From an uncultured Clostridia bacterium (lineage in GTDB: Bacteria > Bacillota > Clostridia > Oscillospirales > Acutalibacteraceae): a stretch of 64,000 nucleotides of DNA. The DNA is taken from contig CAKMIX010000007.1 of the NCBI GenBank assembly GCA_927362715.1, forward strand, positions 47,453-111,452. The letters are read 5' to 3'. Below the pieces are notes generated by a model. That model searched no databases and had not been told where the DNA came from. It saw only the letters and a list, made by a program, of their open reading frames with translations. The position numbers and the translations under genes were made by a program. Each line of letters starts with the position of its first letter. Within the stretch, counting starts at the first letter, position 1. Positions 32,679 to 43,283 of this stretch are shown here, piece by piece.

Positions 32679-33982
32679 CAGCGGATCGCCGACAAATCCA
32701 GCACCACGTTTTCATAACCGTCCACGTTGATCACATAGAACATAACGGTCGTGTCATCCAAAAAGCGCATATTGCCGTGCTGGGCGTAATTCGTTTCGGT
32801 ATACGTCACGGATGCGCCCGTTTCGGTGTTATAGACATAAATACGGTAGTCGAGCGCATTCGCAACCGTGCCTGCCATAACGACATACTTTCCGTCGGGG
32901 CTGACAGCAAACGCGAGCGGATTGATCTTATAATCCTGCGGTGTGATGACCGTCGTATCATAGGTCGTGTAGATGCGGCCGTCCTCCTTGGCAAGCAGGT
33001 AATCCCCGCTGCGGATATACGAAGAGTCATACGTCGCATAAAAGCTGGAGATCACACTCTCCTCGCCGTTTTCGTAGCGCACGGTCCGGAAGCCGCCGTC
33101 CGTCTCACGAATGAAAGCAAAGGCATTGTCGGAGAGCGGCTTGACGTAGCATTCCGCTACATCAAGCGCTACCGAAAGCTCGCGGCTGTCGGTCTTTGTG
33201 TAAATGTCGATCGGCGTTTCGCCGCTTTGGCTCTGCTCGTGGTTGCGGCTCGAGAAAAACGGGATGGCTGCTCCCGTCGCGGTGAGCGCCTCGTCCGTGA
33301 TCCTACAGAAATCCTCCCGCATGGCGCCGGAGATCCCGACAGTGCGGTTGTTTTCGCTCAAGAACCGCGTCAGGCTCCCGTCCGCACGGTTGACGATATA
33401 CGACTCCTCCCAAACGGGTTCTTGCGCATACGCCTGCGTGCGGTCGGAGTGCGCAAGCAGCAGGCAACGTCCGTCCGCGGCATAAGCAGTGGGAAGATCC
33501 GTGACCTTAAACATCATAAAGCTGTAAATATAGACATCCTCGTCCGTCGAACCGTCTGTTGAGAACACGCCGTAGCCGCAAATGTGCCCGTCCCGCTCAA
33601 TGTAATGGATGTTCGCGGGGATATGCTGCCCGCTCAGCGGCACGGAAAGCTCCATGGTGCCGGTCTCGGCAAGCTCGACAAAATCCGTTCCGTTGAATTC
33701 ATAAAAGAGCACGTTGCCCGCCGCATCCGCCGTGTAAAAGACGTTGTCAAAATCGGTGGACATGTAAGGGATCGACGTAATGGTGCGTGCAAGCTCCACC
33801 GTTTCGAGCTGCTCCGGGTTGCCCAGCGCCGATGTATCGTCCTCCTGCGGCGGATTGCGGTACAGCCAAACGGCAGCGAGCACGGCAGCGACCGCCAAAA
33901 CGGCAACTATGATCGTGACCACATTCTTTTTTGCCGAGGTCTTGTTTTTGCCGCTCGGCGCGGCCTCCTGTGTGAAAAGCAC
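32678..33982 (-). CDS. Membrane-anchored extracytoplasmic protein, propeller-like, unknown
   Basis: 434 residues from GTG 33982 with GGAAGGCGGA upstream. A basic N-terminal stretch (KNKTSAKKN) and one membrane helix (VVTIIVAVLAVAAVLAAVWL, about 21-41) anchor a 390-residue outer domain. The domain is a series of beta segments of the kind VFYTADAAGNVLFYE, RIYTTYDTT and FAVSPDGKYVVMAG, which resembles WD40/TolB-type propeller blades. No catalytic motif was seen. Substrate and role are unknown. It has its own promoter. Confidence 0.78.
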   Translation of the reverse strand: MLFTQEAAPSGKNKTSAKKNVVTIIVAVLAVAAVLAAVWLYRNPPQEDDTSALGNPEQLETVELARTITSIPYMSTDFDNVFYTADAAGNVLFYEFNGTDFVELAETGTMELSVPLSGQHIPANIHYIERDGHICGYGVFSTDGSTDEDVYIYSFMMFKVTDLPTAYAADGRCLLLAHSDRTQAYAQEPVWEESYIVNRADGSLTRFLSENNRTVGISGAMREDFCRITDEALTATGAAIPFFSSRNHEQSQSGETPIDIYTKTDSRELSVALDVAECYVKPLSDNAFAFIRETDGGFRTVRYENGEESVISSFYATYDSSYIRSGDYLLAKEDGRIYTTYDTTVITPQDYKINPLAFAVSPDGKYVVMAGTVANALDYRIYVYNTETGASVTYTETNYAQHGNMRFLDDTTVMFYVINVDGYENVVLDLSAIR

Positions 33983-34075
33983 CTGCGTTCCGCCTTCCTG
34001 TCCTAAAAATCATCGCCCCTGCGGCAGAGTTCACTGCGCGGTGCGGGCGTTTTATGCGCGTATGGCCATGCGATC

Positions 34076-34104
34076 ATTTTAGCATGTTCCCCATGAAAAA
34101 GCAA
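34076..34104 (-). promoter_or_regulatory. Promoter of the anchored propeller-like gene
   Basis: Minus-strand TTGCTT (34099-34104), 17-bp spacer, TAAAAT (34076-34081), about 94 bases before the GTG. Confidence 0.6.
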
Positions 34105-34186
34105 GCAGCGCGGGATGTTTCTATTTTGCCGCGCGCACGCATATATATTGGATAAAACGACGGAAAACAGAAAATAGGTGAACAGC

Positions 34187-35122
34187 ATGGAAAAATTTCT
34201 GCCGGAGGGCATCCTGTTTGAAACAGAAGAAAACCGAAAACGGATCGCAAGCTTTCCGCGGCTGCGGGAGGCGTTTTATGAGGACGCCGTCTTAGAAGCG
34301 CGCGCTGTGCTGTGCGACCGCGCGCACAACCTGCATGTCGATCTCGGTGAAATCAAGGGATTCATGCCGCACGCGGAATGTGCGCTGGGGATCACGGAGG
34401 GCACGGTGCGCGACATCGCGGTGATCTCCCGCGTCAACAAACCCGTCTGCTTTCGCATCACCTCTTTTTACGACGATGAAAACGGCGAGCGTACCGCCGT
34501 GCTCAGCCGCCGCGCCGTACAGGAGGCATGCCGGCGTGAATACGTCGCCTGTCTTTCTGTGGGGGATGTGATCGATGCCGTCGTCACACGCAACGAGGCG
34601 TTCGGCACATTCTGCGACATCGGTGCGGGGCTGACGGCCCTGCTGCCCATCGACGGCATTTCCGTTTCGCGCATCCCGCACCCGCGCGTGCGCTTCGCCG
34701 TGGGGCAGCGCATCCGCGCCGCGGTGCGCGGGCGTGATGAGATGGGGCGCATCACCCTTTCGCACAAGGAGCTTTTGGGGACGTGGCAGGAAAACGCCGA
34801 TCGCTTTTCGGTGGGCGAGACCGTGCCCGGCATTGTACGCTCGGTGGAAAGCTACGGTATTTTTGTGGAGCTTACGCCCAACCTTGCAGGGCTTGCCGAG
34901 CTGACGCCGGGCGTGCAGGCAGGCGAGGGTGCGAGCGTATACATCAAAAGCATTTCTCCCGATCGTATGAAGATCAAGCTGATCTTAGTCGACCACTTTC
35001 CCGCGCCGGAAGCCCCGCAGCACATTTCCTACCCCGACACACAGCATATCGACCGCTGGGTCTATTCCCCGCCGGGGTGCCTTAAAACGGTAGAAAGCGT
35101 TTTCACGCAGGCAGAAGCGTGA
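34187..35122 (+). CDS. S1-domain RNA-binding protein
   Basis: 311 residues from ATG 34187, which has AGGTGA six bases upstream; GTG 34178 is a poorer start. Two or three S1/OB modules are visible: VGDVIDAVVTRNEAFGTFCDIG near residue 122 (quoted in two parts as VGDVIDAVV and FGTFCDIG), VGETVPGIV with YGIFVELTPNLAGLAEL near 208, and an older-looking N-terminal module around LHVDLGEIKGFMP. It resembles the shortened S1-like (YpfD/RpsA-related) proteins of Clostridia. It probably binds mRNA or ribosomes. The final 40 residues are Pro-rich and unlike S1. Confidence 0.83.
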   Translation: MEKFLPEGILFETEENRKRIASFPRLREAFYEDAVLEARAVLCDRAHNLHVDLGEIKGFMPHAECALGITEGTVRDIAVISRVNKPVCFRITSFYDDENGERTAVLSRRAVQEACRREYVACLSVGDVIDAVVTRNEAFGTFCDIGAGLTALLPIDGISVSRIPHPRVRFAVGQRIRAAVRGRDEMGRITLSHKELLGTWQENADRFSVGETVPGIVRSVESYGIFVELTPNLAGLAELTPGVQAGEGASVYIKSISPDRMKIKLILVDHFPAPEAPQHISYPDTQHIDRWVYSPPGCLKTVESVFTQAEA

Positions 35123-35147
35123 TTTTTACGAATTTTGCAGCCACGGT

Positions 35148-35176
35148 TTGCATTTTTTTGTGAAATATAGTAGAAT
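35148..35176 (+). promoter_or_regulatory. Promoter of the dockerin hydrolase gene
   Basis: TTGCAT (35148-35153), 17-bp spacer, TAGAAT (35171-35176), about 46 bases before the ATG. Confidence 0.7.
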
Positions 35177-35221
35177 GTACTTGTATATTTCCCAAATGGT
35201 TTTATGAGGGAGGATTTTGAA

Positions 35222-37129
35222 ATGAAAAAGGGTGTTTTTCGGAAATCGCTGAGCCTTTTGCTTTCGGCGGCGCTTGCCCTGCTGCTGTTCGTTCCGGCGC
35301 TTGCCGCTTCGGATAAGCAGGGAGAAACGCCGGTTTTGATCGTCACGGGGTTTGCGGAGTATCCGTTGGGGAACCCGCAGACGGGGGAATCCGCATTCCC
35401 GCCTGAAACGCAGGACGTCATCAACACCGTCGCAGGTGCAGCGCCCGCGCTGCTCCGGCTGCTGGCAAGCGATCGGACACAGGCGGATTACGACGCGCTT
35501 TGCGATGCGGTTCTGCCTGTGGTAAACGAGCTGTTCGACCCCATTGCCTGCAATCCCGACGGTACCGTTCGCCACAGCGACGTGGGGCTTTTATATCAGT
35601 ATCCCGAATCGGCTGCCGATTATCCGGACGGCACCATCACCAACGGGCTGGCGCTTGCCGCCATGCAGGCGGTCGGTGCGGAAAACACCTTTGTCTACGG
35701 GCTGGACTGGCGGCGCGATCCCATGGACGTGGCGGATGAGCTCAACGAGTGGGTGCAGCACATCAAAGAAAAAACCGGGTCCGACAAGGTCTCTATCGCA
35801 GGGATCAGCATGGGGACCGGGATGGTCTCGGCATACCTTTGGAAATACGGTACGGAAGATATTTCCAATATCACCATGATCTCCGGCGCGTTCACAGGGC
35901 TGGAATATGTCGGCAGGCTGTTCCGCGGGGAGCTGGAGATCGATGCGGACGGGCTGTATCTGCTCTTGGAGCAGGTCATCGGCTCGGATGTGCTCACACG
36001 CATTTTCGGTTCGACGGGGATCGTGCAGGATCTGATCGCCCTGGTGGACGATCTGTACGCCGCCTGCGGCGACCGCATTTTCACGGAATGCCTGATCCCC
36101 GCCTTCGGTTACAACCCGGGAATATGGTCCTTTGTACCCGCGGCGGATTATGAAGCCTGCAAGGCCTTTATGTTTGCCCGTATGGATTCCACCGACGAAG
36201 AAAAAGCGGCGCTGGAGGCAAAGATCGATGCGTATCATACCGTGCAGGCAAATGTCGGCGATACGCTGAAAGCCGCCAAGGCTGCAGGTGTAAATGTTGC
36301 GATCGTCTCAAACTACAACTATCAAATGCCGCCTGTCTCCACCGCGTCTGAAATGACCGGCGACCAAGTGATCGAAACGATGCACACGAGCGGCTTTGCC
36401 ACTTGTGCAAATATCGGCGAAACGCTTCCGGAAAGCGTTTCGGGGCCGTACGTTTCCCCTGACCGCGTCATTGACGCCTCCACCTGCCTGCTGCCGGACG
36501 AGACCTGGTTCATTAAAGATATGAAGCATGTGGAATTTTCCGATGTGCAGAACCAATGTGATTTCTATCTTTGGCTGATAACGACCGACACGCAGGTCAA
36601 CATTCACTCTGACCCCGCCTACCCGCAGTTCATGCGGTACAATTCCGAAACCGGCGTCCTTGTTCCCCAAGCCATGCTGCAAGGTGATGTGAACTTTGAC
36701 GGCGTGGTCAACCTTGTGGATGCGCGGCTGGTACTGCGGCATGTCCGTTCGTTTGCCACGCTTTCCGCCATAGCTCTGGAGGCGGCGGATATGGACGGGA
36801 ACAACATCGTGCAGCATGCGGACGCACAAACGATCCTGAACAACTATGCCGGCGCAAAGCCGCAGACACAGACCACCCTGTCCGCCATTGACGACCTTCT
36901 GAACGCAAACGGCGCAGACACGAGCACAGACAGCGGCGCTGGCTCGCAGGTGCAGGACGCCTTGGAAAACGCCGCGAACGGGCTGCGCGACACGCTCGGC
37001 AGCCTGGATCTCGGCAGCCTGCTACAATTCGGCAGCAGCGCTGCTGCACAAACCCGGCAAACGCAAGCATCCGAGACGCAAACCACGCAGGCGCAAAACG
37101 AAGCTGATGCGACCGAGCCCGCCGCGTAG
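35222..37129 (+). CDS. Secreted alpha/beta-hydrolase (lipase/esterase-like) with type I dockerin
   Basis: 635 residues from ATG 35222 (GGGAGG upstream). A signal peptide (KKGVFRKSLSLLLSAALA..., cleavage near ALAASD, residue 30) precedes a hydrolase domain with the nucleophile elbow GISMGTGMVSAYLW near residue 200 and strand VLIVTGF. The elbow resembles lecithin:cholesterol acyltransferase-like or lipase enzymes. Near residues 485-545 two calcium-loop repeats, GDVNFDGVVNLVDARLVL and ADMDGNNIVQHADAQTIL, form a type I dockerin, which would plug the enzyme into a cohesin scaffold or anchor. The last 80 residues are Gln/Thr/Ala-rich and low complexity. No cohesin or scaffoldin is in the window. 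Its substrate is unknown. Confidence 0.85.
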   Translation: MKKGVFRKSLSLLLSAALALLLFVPALAASDKQGETPVLIVTGFAEYPLGNPQTGESAFPPETQDVINTVAGAAPALLRLLASDRTQADYDALCDAVLPVVNELFDPIACNPDGTVRHSDVGLLYQYPESAADYPDGTITNGLALAAMQAVGAENTFVYGLDWRRDPMDVADELNEWVQHIKEKTGSDKVSIAGISMGTGMVSAYLWKYGTEDISNITMISGAFTGLEYVGRLFRGELEIDADGLYLLLEQVIGSDVLTRIFGSTGIVQDLIALVDDLYAACGDRIFTECLIPAFGYNPGIWSFVPAADYEACKAFMFARMDSTDEEKAALEAKIDAYHTVQANVGDTLKAAKAAGVNVAIVSNYNYQMPPVSTASEMTGDQVIETMHTSGFATCANIGETLPESVSGPYVSPDRVIDASTCLLPDETWFIKDMKHVEFSDVQNQCDFYLWLITTDTQVNIHSDPAYPQFMRYNSETGVLVPQAMLQGDVNFDGVVNLVDARLVLRHVRSFATLSAIALEAADMDGNNIVQHADAQTILNNYAGAKPQTQTTLSAIDDLLNANGADTSTDSGAGSQVQDALENAANGLRDTLGSLDLGSLLQFGSSAAAQTRQTQASETQTTQAQNEADATEPAA

Positions 37130-37161
37130 CGAAAGCGCGCACAGCAATACAGCTTCATTCC

Positions 37162-37188
37162 CCGCCCCGATTTTTGGGGCGGTTTTTT
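37162..37188 (+). terminator. Terminator after the dockerin hydrolase gene
   Basis: Stem CCGCCCC (37162-37168) with GGGGCGG (37176-37182), then TTTTTT. Confidence 0.93.
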
Positions 37189-37294
37189 CGACCTTTTTAC
37201 GCCGCACTCGCTTTCCCGTAATAAAATTGTAACCATTCTGCGGCTTGTTTTGTTAGAATATCCTGCTACAATACAGAAAACGGGAGAGAAAGGC

Positions 37295-37323
37295 TTTCAC
37301 TTTGCCGGCAAATTTGGTATGAT
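37295..37323 (+). promoter_or_regulatory. Promoter of the two-component system
   Basis: TTTCAC (37295-37300), 17-bp spacer, TATGAT (37318-37323) with TGG before it, an extended -10. Confidence 0.6.
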
Positions 37324-37357
37324 ACAAAGGTAATTTGAAAGCAAAGAGGGAAACAGC

Positions 37358-38047
37358 ATGTACACGGTTTTGGTTTGTGACGACGATAAGGCGATTTTGG
37401 ATTCTCTGGAGATCTATCTGCACCTTGAAGGGTACGAGGTCATCAAGGCGGCCAACGGTAAGGAGGCGCTTGCAGCAGCCGCGAGCCACGAGCTGCACTG
37501 CATCATTCTCGATATCATGATGCCGGGGCTCGACGGCTTAAATGCCACGCTCAAACTGCGCGAGCGCCACAATGTGCCGATCATCCTGCTCTCTGCAAAA
37601 AGCGAGGACACCGACAAGATCACCGGGCTTTCGTTCGGCGCAGACGACTATGTTACCAAGCCGTTCAATCCGCTGGAGCTCATGGCGCGCGTCAAATCCC
37701 AGATCCGCCGCTATGCGACGTTTGGGAGCCTTGAAACACGTGAGAACGTGCTGACCACAGGCGGTCTTACGCTCGACCCCGACTCCAAGGAGGTCACGCT
37801 CGACGGCGAGCCCGTGCGCCTGACCGCCACGGAATACGGGATTCTGGAGTTTTTGATGAAAAATATGGGCAGGGTGCTTTCCACGAACCAGATCTATGAA
37901 GCGGTCTGGAACGAGCCCGCCTTTTCCACCGAGAAAACCGTGACCGTACACATCCGCCGCATCCGCGAAAAAATCGAGATCAATCCCAAGGACCCAAAGT
38001 ATCTGAAGGTGGTGTGGGGCATTGGCTACAAAATTGAAAAATATTAA
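37358..38047 (+). CDS. OmpR-family response regulator
   Basis: 229 residues. Receiver domain with the acidic pair in VCDDDKAIL (residues 8-10), phospho-acceptor Asp in ILDIMMPG near 52, conserved Ser in LLSAK and Lys in VTKPFNP near 101. The C-terminal winged helix (130-229) contains LTATEYGILEFLMKN and TVTVHIRRIREKIE. ATG 37358 has AAAGAGGG upstream. The next gene, its sensor kinase, overlaps its 3' end by 26 bp. Closest by eye to VanR/VncR-type regulators of envelope functions. Confidence 0.95.
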   Translation: MYTVLVCDDDKAILDSLEIYLHLEGYEVIKAANGKEALAAAASHELHCIILDIMMPGLDGLNATLKLRERHNVPIILLSAKSEDTDKITGLSFGADDYVTKPFNPLELMARVKSQIRRYATFGSLETRENVLTTGGLTLDPDSKEVTLDGEPVRLTATEYGILEFLMKNMGRVLSTNQIYEAVWNEPAFSTEKTVTVHIRRIREKIEINPKDPKYLKVVWGIGYKIEKY

Positions 38048-40535
38048 ATACGCCTATGGCTTGAAAACCGTAGCGTTCCTGCTGGCAGCGGCATGCGTGT
38101 TTTCGGGCGCATGGAGCGCGGGCAGCATCGTGAATATCCTAAACGATTTCGGCTGGGAAAACACCATGGTGCGCGAAAAGCCTGTGTTCACGGACACCGC
38201 ACTGTTCCAAAACGAGGTGGACAGCGCATCACAAAACCTATGCAGCGCTTACATTTACAACGACTGGGAGACCGATGCGCTGCCGAATTATGCCACCCTT
38301 GCAGAAGAGCAGGCTGCCGCCGAACAGGTGCGCCGGCAGCTGCGCGAGAGCGTATACAACGAGCTTTCGGGTGAATATTCCTATCTTTATAACGAATACG
38401 GCGAGCCTGTGACCGCTGTATCCGGCAGCGAGACGCAAACCTACACGCCCACCGAGGAGGAGCTCGAGGAAGCGTACAGCACCGCGTCCTCCTTCTATTC
38501 ACTGCGCGACTTTGATGTAGATGTCTATATCAATGCGTCGATGACCGCCGAGGAGCTGGCGGCGGATGTGGCGGAACTTTACACCGCACAGCTCAATTAC
38601 GCACAGCGCTCGTTCCGCGCGGGCGTACTGCGCGCAGAGGAAGCGATTTCTTCGCTTCGCAATTTCCGCTATCTGCTTGTCAACACGCAGACCGGCGAAG
38701 TGCTGACGAACATGGCGGGTGTTTCTGCCGCCGCCGACTTTTTCAATGCGTTTTCCGACGATGATTGGTACTTTGGCTACACGGTCGAAAGCGGGCTGAT
38801 CCGCTATTCCGAATCGGCGGCACAAATGGCGCAGGACAGCACCCAAAGCAGCGGTATGAACAGCTTTTTGATGCCCTTCCTGGATTCCAATTTTTCAGAG
38901 GAAGGCTTTGACGTCTATTTCGGCGTATCGCAGCAGCTTTCAGAGGGCGACAGCTTTTGGACGGCTGCGCAGACCTTTGAAACGAGCTCCGCACAGATCG
39001 ACCGCCTGATGGCGGTGCTCGTTTGCACGCTGACTGCCGCGCTGGCGCTTTCCGTCTACCTGCTTTTGACCGCCGGACGTGTGCGCGGCAGCGATGAGAT
39101 CCAATTTCTGCCGCAGGACCGTCTGCCCTGCGACATACACCTTTTCCTCTCCGGTGTGATTTGTCTCGGCTTGACGATCCTTGCCCTTTGGCTTATGGAC
39201 GGCTTTATCGGCACCTCGGACACCTCTTACCAGATCCGCAGCGTCTCACTGCTGCAGCTCGGCGCCTCTTTCTGCGCGGCGCTGTTGTATGCCTTTTTGG
39301 CGGAATGGGTGCTGTCGGTCACAAAATATGCAAAATCCCGCCGACCGTATTTCGGCTCGATGCTGCTTGTACGCGGGGCACGGCGTTTTGCCGCCTGGGT
39401 ACGCCGCACGCGGCACCGTATGACGCACATCTCCAAGAAAGCGATCGTGCTCGCGTGCGTGTATCTGCTCGTGAACTTCCTGCTGTTTGCGACCGGCAAT
39501 TCCGTGATGCTGCTGCCGGCGATCGTATTCAATGTGATCGCGCTGGTCCTCATTTGGAAATACCTTTCTTCGCTTGACAAGATCATGGATGCTGCCGAGG
39601 CCGGCAAGCGCGGCGAAAAAACCGCGCCGCTCAACGCCGACCGCATGCCGGAACCGCTGGGGAGCTTAGCGCGCAATCTGACCGTTACGCAGGAGGAAAT
39701 GCAGAAAGCCGTGCAGGAAGCGGTCAAAGGCGAGCGCATGAAAGCGGAGCTGATCACCAACGTCTCGCACGATTTGAAAACGCCGCTGACCTCGATCATT
39801 TCCTATGTAGATCTGCTCAAGAAATGTGACATCGACGACCCGAACGCGCAAAGCTATATCACGGTGCTCGACGAAAAATCCACCCGCTTAAAGCGGCTCA
39901 TTGAAGATCTGGTCGAAGCGTCAAAGGCGTCTTCCGGTGCGGTGACCCTGCACAAAATGCACGTCAACCTGTATGAATTGGCGGTGCAGGCGATCGGCGA
40001 GATGGAGGACAGTTTTGCCGAGCGCGATCTGCAGATCGTGCTGAACACCCCGGAAGAAGCTCCCGTTGTATTCGCCGACAGCCAAAAGACCTGGCGCGTC
40101 ATTGACAATCTGCTGAGCAACGCACGCAAATACTCCCTGCCCGGCTCACGGGTCTATGTGGATGTGTTCCCCGATGGTTCGAACGGCGTGTTCCGCATCA
40201 AGAACGTATCGGGCGAGCCGCTGAACATCGACCCCGATGAGCTGACCCAGCGCTTCGTGCGCGGCGACGCTTCGCGAACGCTCGAGGGCAGCGGGCTGGG
40301 GCTCTCCATTGCAAAAGACCTGTGTGCGCTGCAGGGCGGCAAGCTGAAGCTTGAGATCGACGGAGATCTGTTTAAGGCGACCGTTTCGCTTCCCGCTTCG
40401 GGCGCAGCCCGGCTTGCAGAAGCCGTGCAGGCGCAGCAGGCACAGATGCCGCCGACCCCCGCGCAGGAAAATCCATCTGCAGCGGATACGTCCCCCACGA
40501 CCGCCGACGCACCGTCGGCAGAAAGGCAGGTATGA
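38022..40535 (+). CDS. Multi-pass sensor histidine kinase
   Basis: 837 residues if TTG 38022 is used; TTG 38034, inside the regulator's end, is an alternative and neither has a clear ribosome site. Helix 1 near residues 15-35, then a 280-residue outer sensor domain (about 36-322), then helices near 327-350, 370-393, 400-425 and 470-515. The kinase core follows: NVSHDLKTPLTS with His near 583, NLLSNARKYS near 696, and GSGLGLSIAKDLCALQGG near 757. A Pro/Ala/Gln tail of about 45 residues ends the protein. Autophosphorylation and transfer to the upstream regulator are expected. The signal sensed is unknown. Confidence 0.9.
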   Translation: MATKLKNIKYAYGLKTVAFLLAAACVFSGAWSAGSIVNILNDFGWENTMVREKPVFTDTALFQNEVDSASQNLCSAYIYNDWETDALPNYATLAEEQAAAEQVRRQLRESVYNELSGEYSYLYNEYGEPVTAVSGSETQTYTPTEEELEEAYSTASSFYSLRDFDVDVYINASMTAEELAADVAELYTAQLNYAQRSFRAGVLRAEEAISSLRNFRYLLVNTQTGEVLTNMAGVSAAADFFNAFSDDDWYFGYTVESGLIRYSESAAQMAQDSTQSSGMNSFLMPFLDSNFSEEGFDVYFGVSQQLSEGDSFWTAAQTFETSSAQIDRLMAVLVCTLTAALALSVYLLLTAGRVRGSDEIQFLPQDRLPCDIHLFLSGVICLGLTILALWLMDGFIGTSDTSYQIRSVSLLQLGASFCAALLYAFLAEWVLSVTKYAKSRRPYFGSMLLVRGARRFAAWVRRTRHRMTHISKKAIVLACVYLLVNFLLFATGNSVMLLPAIVFNVIALVLIWKYLSSLDKIMDAAEAGKRGEKTAPLNADRMPEPLGSLARNLTVTQEEMQKAVQEAVKGERMKAELITNVSHDLKTPLTSIISYVDLLKKCDIDDPNAQSYITVLDEKSTRLKRLIEDLVEASKASSGAVTLHKMHVNLYELAVQAIGEMEDSFAERDLQIVLNTPEEAPVVFADSQKTWRVIDNLLSNARKYSLPGSRVYVDVFPDGSNGVFRIKNVSGEPLNIDPDELTQRFVRGDASRTLEGSGLGLSIAKDLCALQGGKLKLEIDGDLFKATVSLPASGAARLAEAVQAQQAQMPPTPAQENPSAADTSPTTADAPSAERQV

Positions 40536-40735
40536 CCATGCTGATTTCCCTAAGTGTTTTTGTCATTCTCAGCGGCGCAGCAGCTGCGCTGCTCATTGCC
40601 CGCCGTTTGCGCCGCAGCCCCTCGGAGGGTGTGGTTTGTGAAGTTTTGGAGGGCGTGCAGTTTTGCAGCTATTGTATGGTCGCGTTAGGCCTTGTGGCGC
40701 TGTATGGGCTTTTGTCGGGGCAGATCCGGTTTTGA
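40532..40735 (+). CDS. Small membrane protein of the two-component operon
   Basis: 67 residues, ATG overlapping the kinase stop as ATGA. Two hydrophobic stretches (about 4-22 and 46-62) flank a basic segment (ARRLRRSPSEG). No family is recognised. Tight coupling suggests a helper or feedback peptide for the kinase; that is inference. Confidence 0.6.
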   Translation: MTMLISLSVFVILSGAAAALLIARRLRRSPSEGVVCEVLEGVQFCSYCMVALGLVALYGLLSGQIRF

Positions 40736-40772
40736 AGTTAGATATATTCACAAATAAATTGACACAGCAAAA

Positions 40773-40804
40773 CACAGGGCGCAGTCGTTTGACTGCGCCC
40801 TGTG
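40773..40804 (-). terminator. Terminator of the gltX-glnS-membrane protein operon
   Basis: 14-bp perfect stem (40773-40786 with 40791-40804), four-base loop. On the minus strand it is followed by TTTTGCTGTG. On the plus strand no T-run follows, so it serves the leftward genes. Confidence 0.8.
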
Positions 40805-40829
40805 GATCTGTATGCGCTTCTGTTTTGGT

Positions 40830-41504
40830 TTACGCCGCTTTTTCCTTTTTCACCTTCGGCGGCTTGTCGCCGAGTTCCACCAGCTTGTTTGCCCCCGCCC
40901 ACAAAAGCATGGCGATGAACAGGAACAGCTCGATGAAATACCCCGTTGTCAAGCGGAACACCGTGACCGTGATCAGCCCGCCGAGCAGCGTCCCGACGAC
41001 GGACTCCGGCAAAAACGAAGACAGCGTGATCGTCCCGTCCAAAAACGGCGCCGCTACATAGTGGAACGAGATATACATGGCGATCATCACTAAGATCCCC
41101 GCGCCCGCAATGCACATCGGCACGGTCTTTTTCTTGGACACGATCGCAAACACCAGCAGCACCACGGCGAGCACCACCGCGAGCACAAAGCATACGGCGA
41201 AGGCGATCGCTGCGGGCTTGATCGCGTTCAGGGATTCGGGCAGCGACACCGAATCGCCGCCGAAATAGCTCTCGAGCATCGGCAGGAATTCCGTGCGCAG
41301 CTCGTGCAGACTCAAGGATTCCACCGTCTCGCCCGTGTCCTCGGAATTGCCCGCGAGCTGCGAAAGCAGCTGAAACGCAGAGGACTGTGTCAAAACATAT
41401 ATATAGTCGCAAAAATATGCCGCGATCGGCACGCACACGGCGAGTACCGCCATCACCAGACGGTACAGGATCTCCTTGCCGCCTTTTTGCTTGACCTTAG
41501 CCAT
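40830..41504 (-). CDS. Four-helix membrane protein, unknown
   Basis: 224 residues, ATG with AAAGGAG upstream. Helix 1 near residues 13-36, an outer acidic loop (40-90), then helices near 95-122, 128-148 and 168-205. The C-terminus is basic (KPPKVKKEKAA). I recognise no family. It lies 43 bp after glnS in the same direction and before a terminator. Confidence 0.75.
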   Translation of the reverse strand: MAKVKQKGGKEILYRLVMAVLAVCVPIAAYFCDYIYVLTQSSAFQLLSQLAGNSEDTGETVESLSLHELRTEFLPMLESYFGGDSVSLPESLNAIKPAAIAFAVCFVLAVVLAVVLLVFAIVSKKKTVPMCIAGAGILVMIAMYISFHYVAAPFLDGTITLSSFLPESVVGTLLGGLITVTVFRLTTGYFIELFLFIAMLLWAGANKLVELGDKPPKVKKEKAA

Positions 41505-41547
41505 ATTCGATTCTCCTTTATCGCACCTTTTTCACCGCACAGCCCGT

Positions 41548-43236
<1,689 letters not shown>

Positions 43237-43283
43237 TCGTCAAAACCTCCTTCGCGCCGCAAAGCGCGCTGTATATGTCAAAA

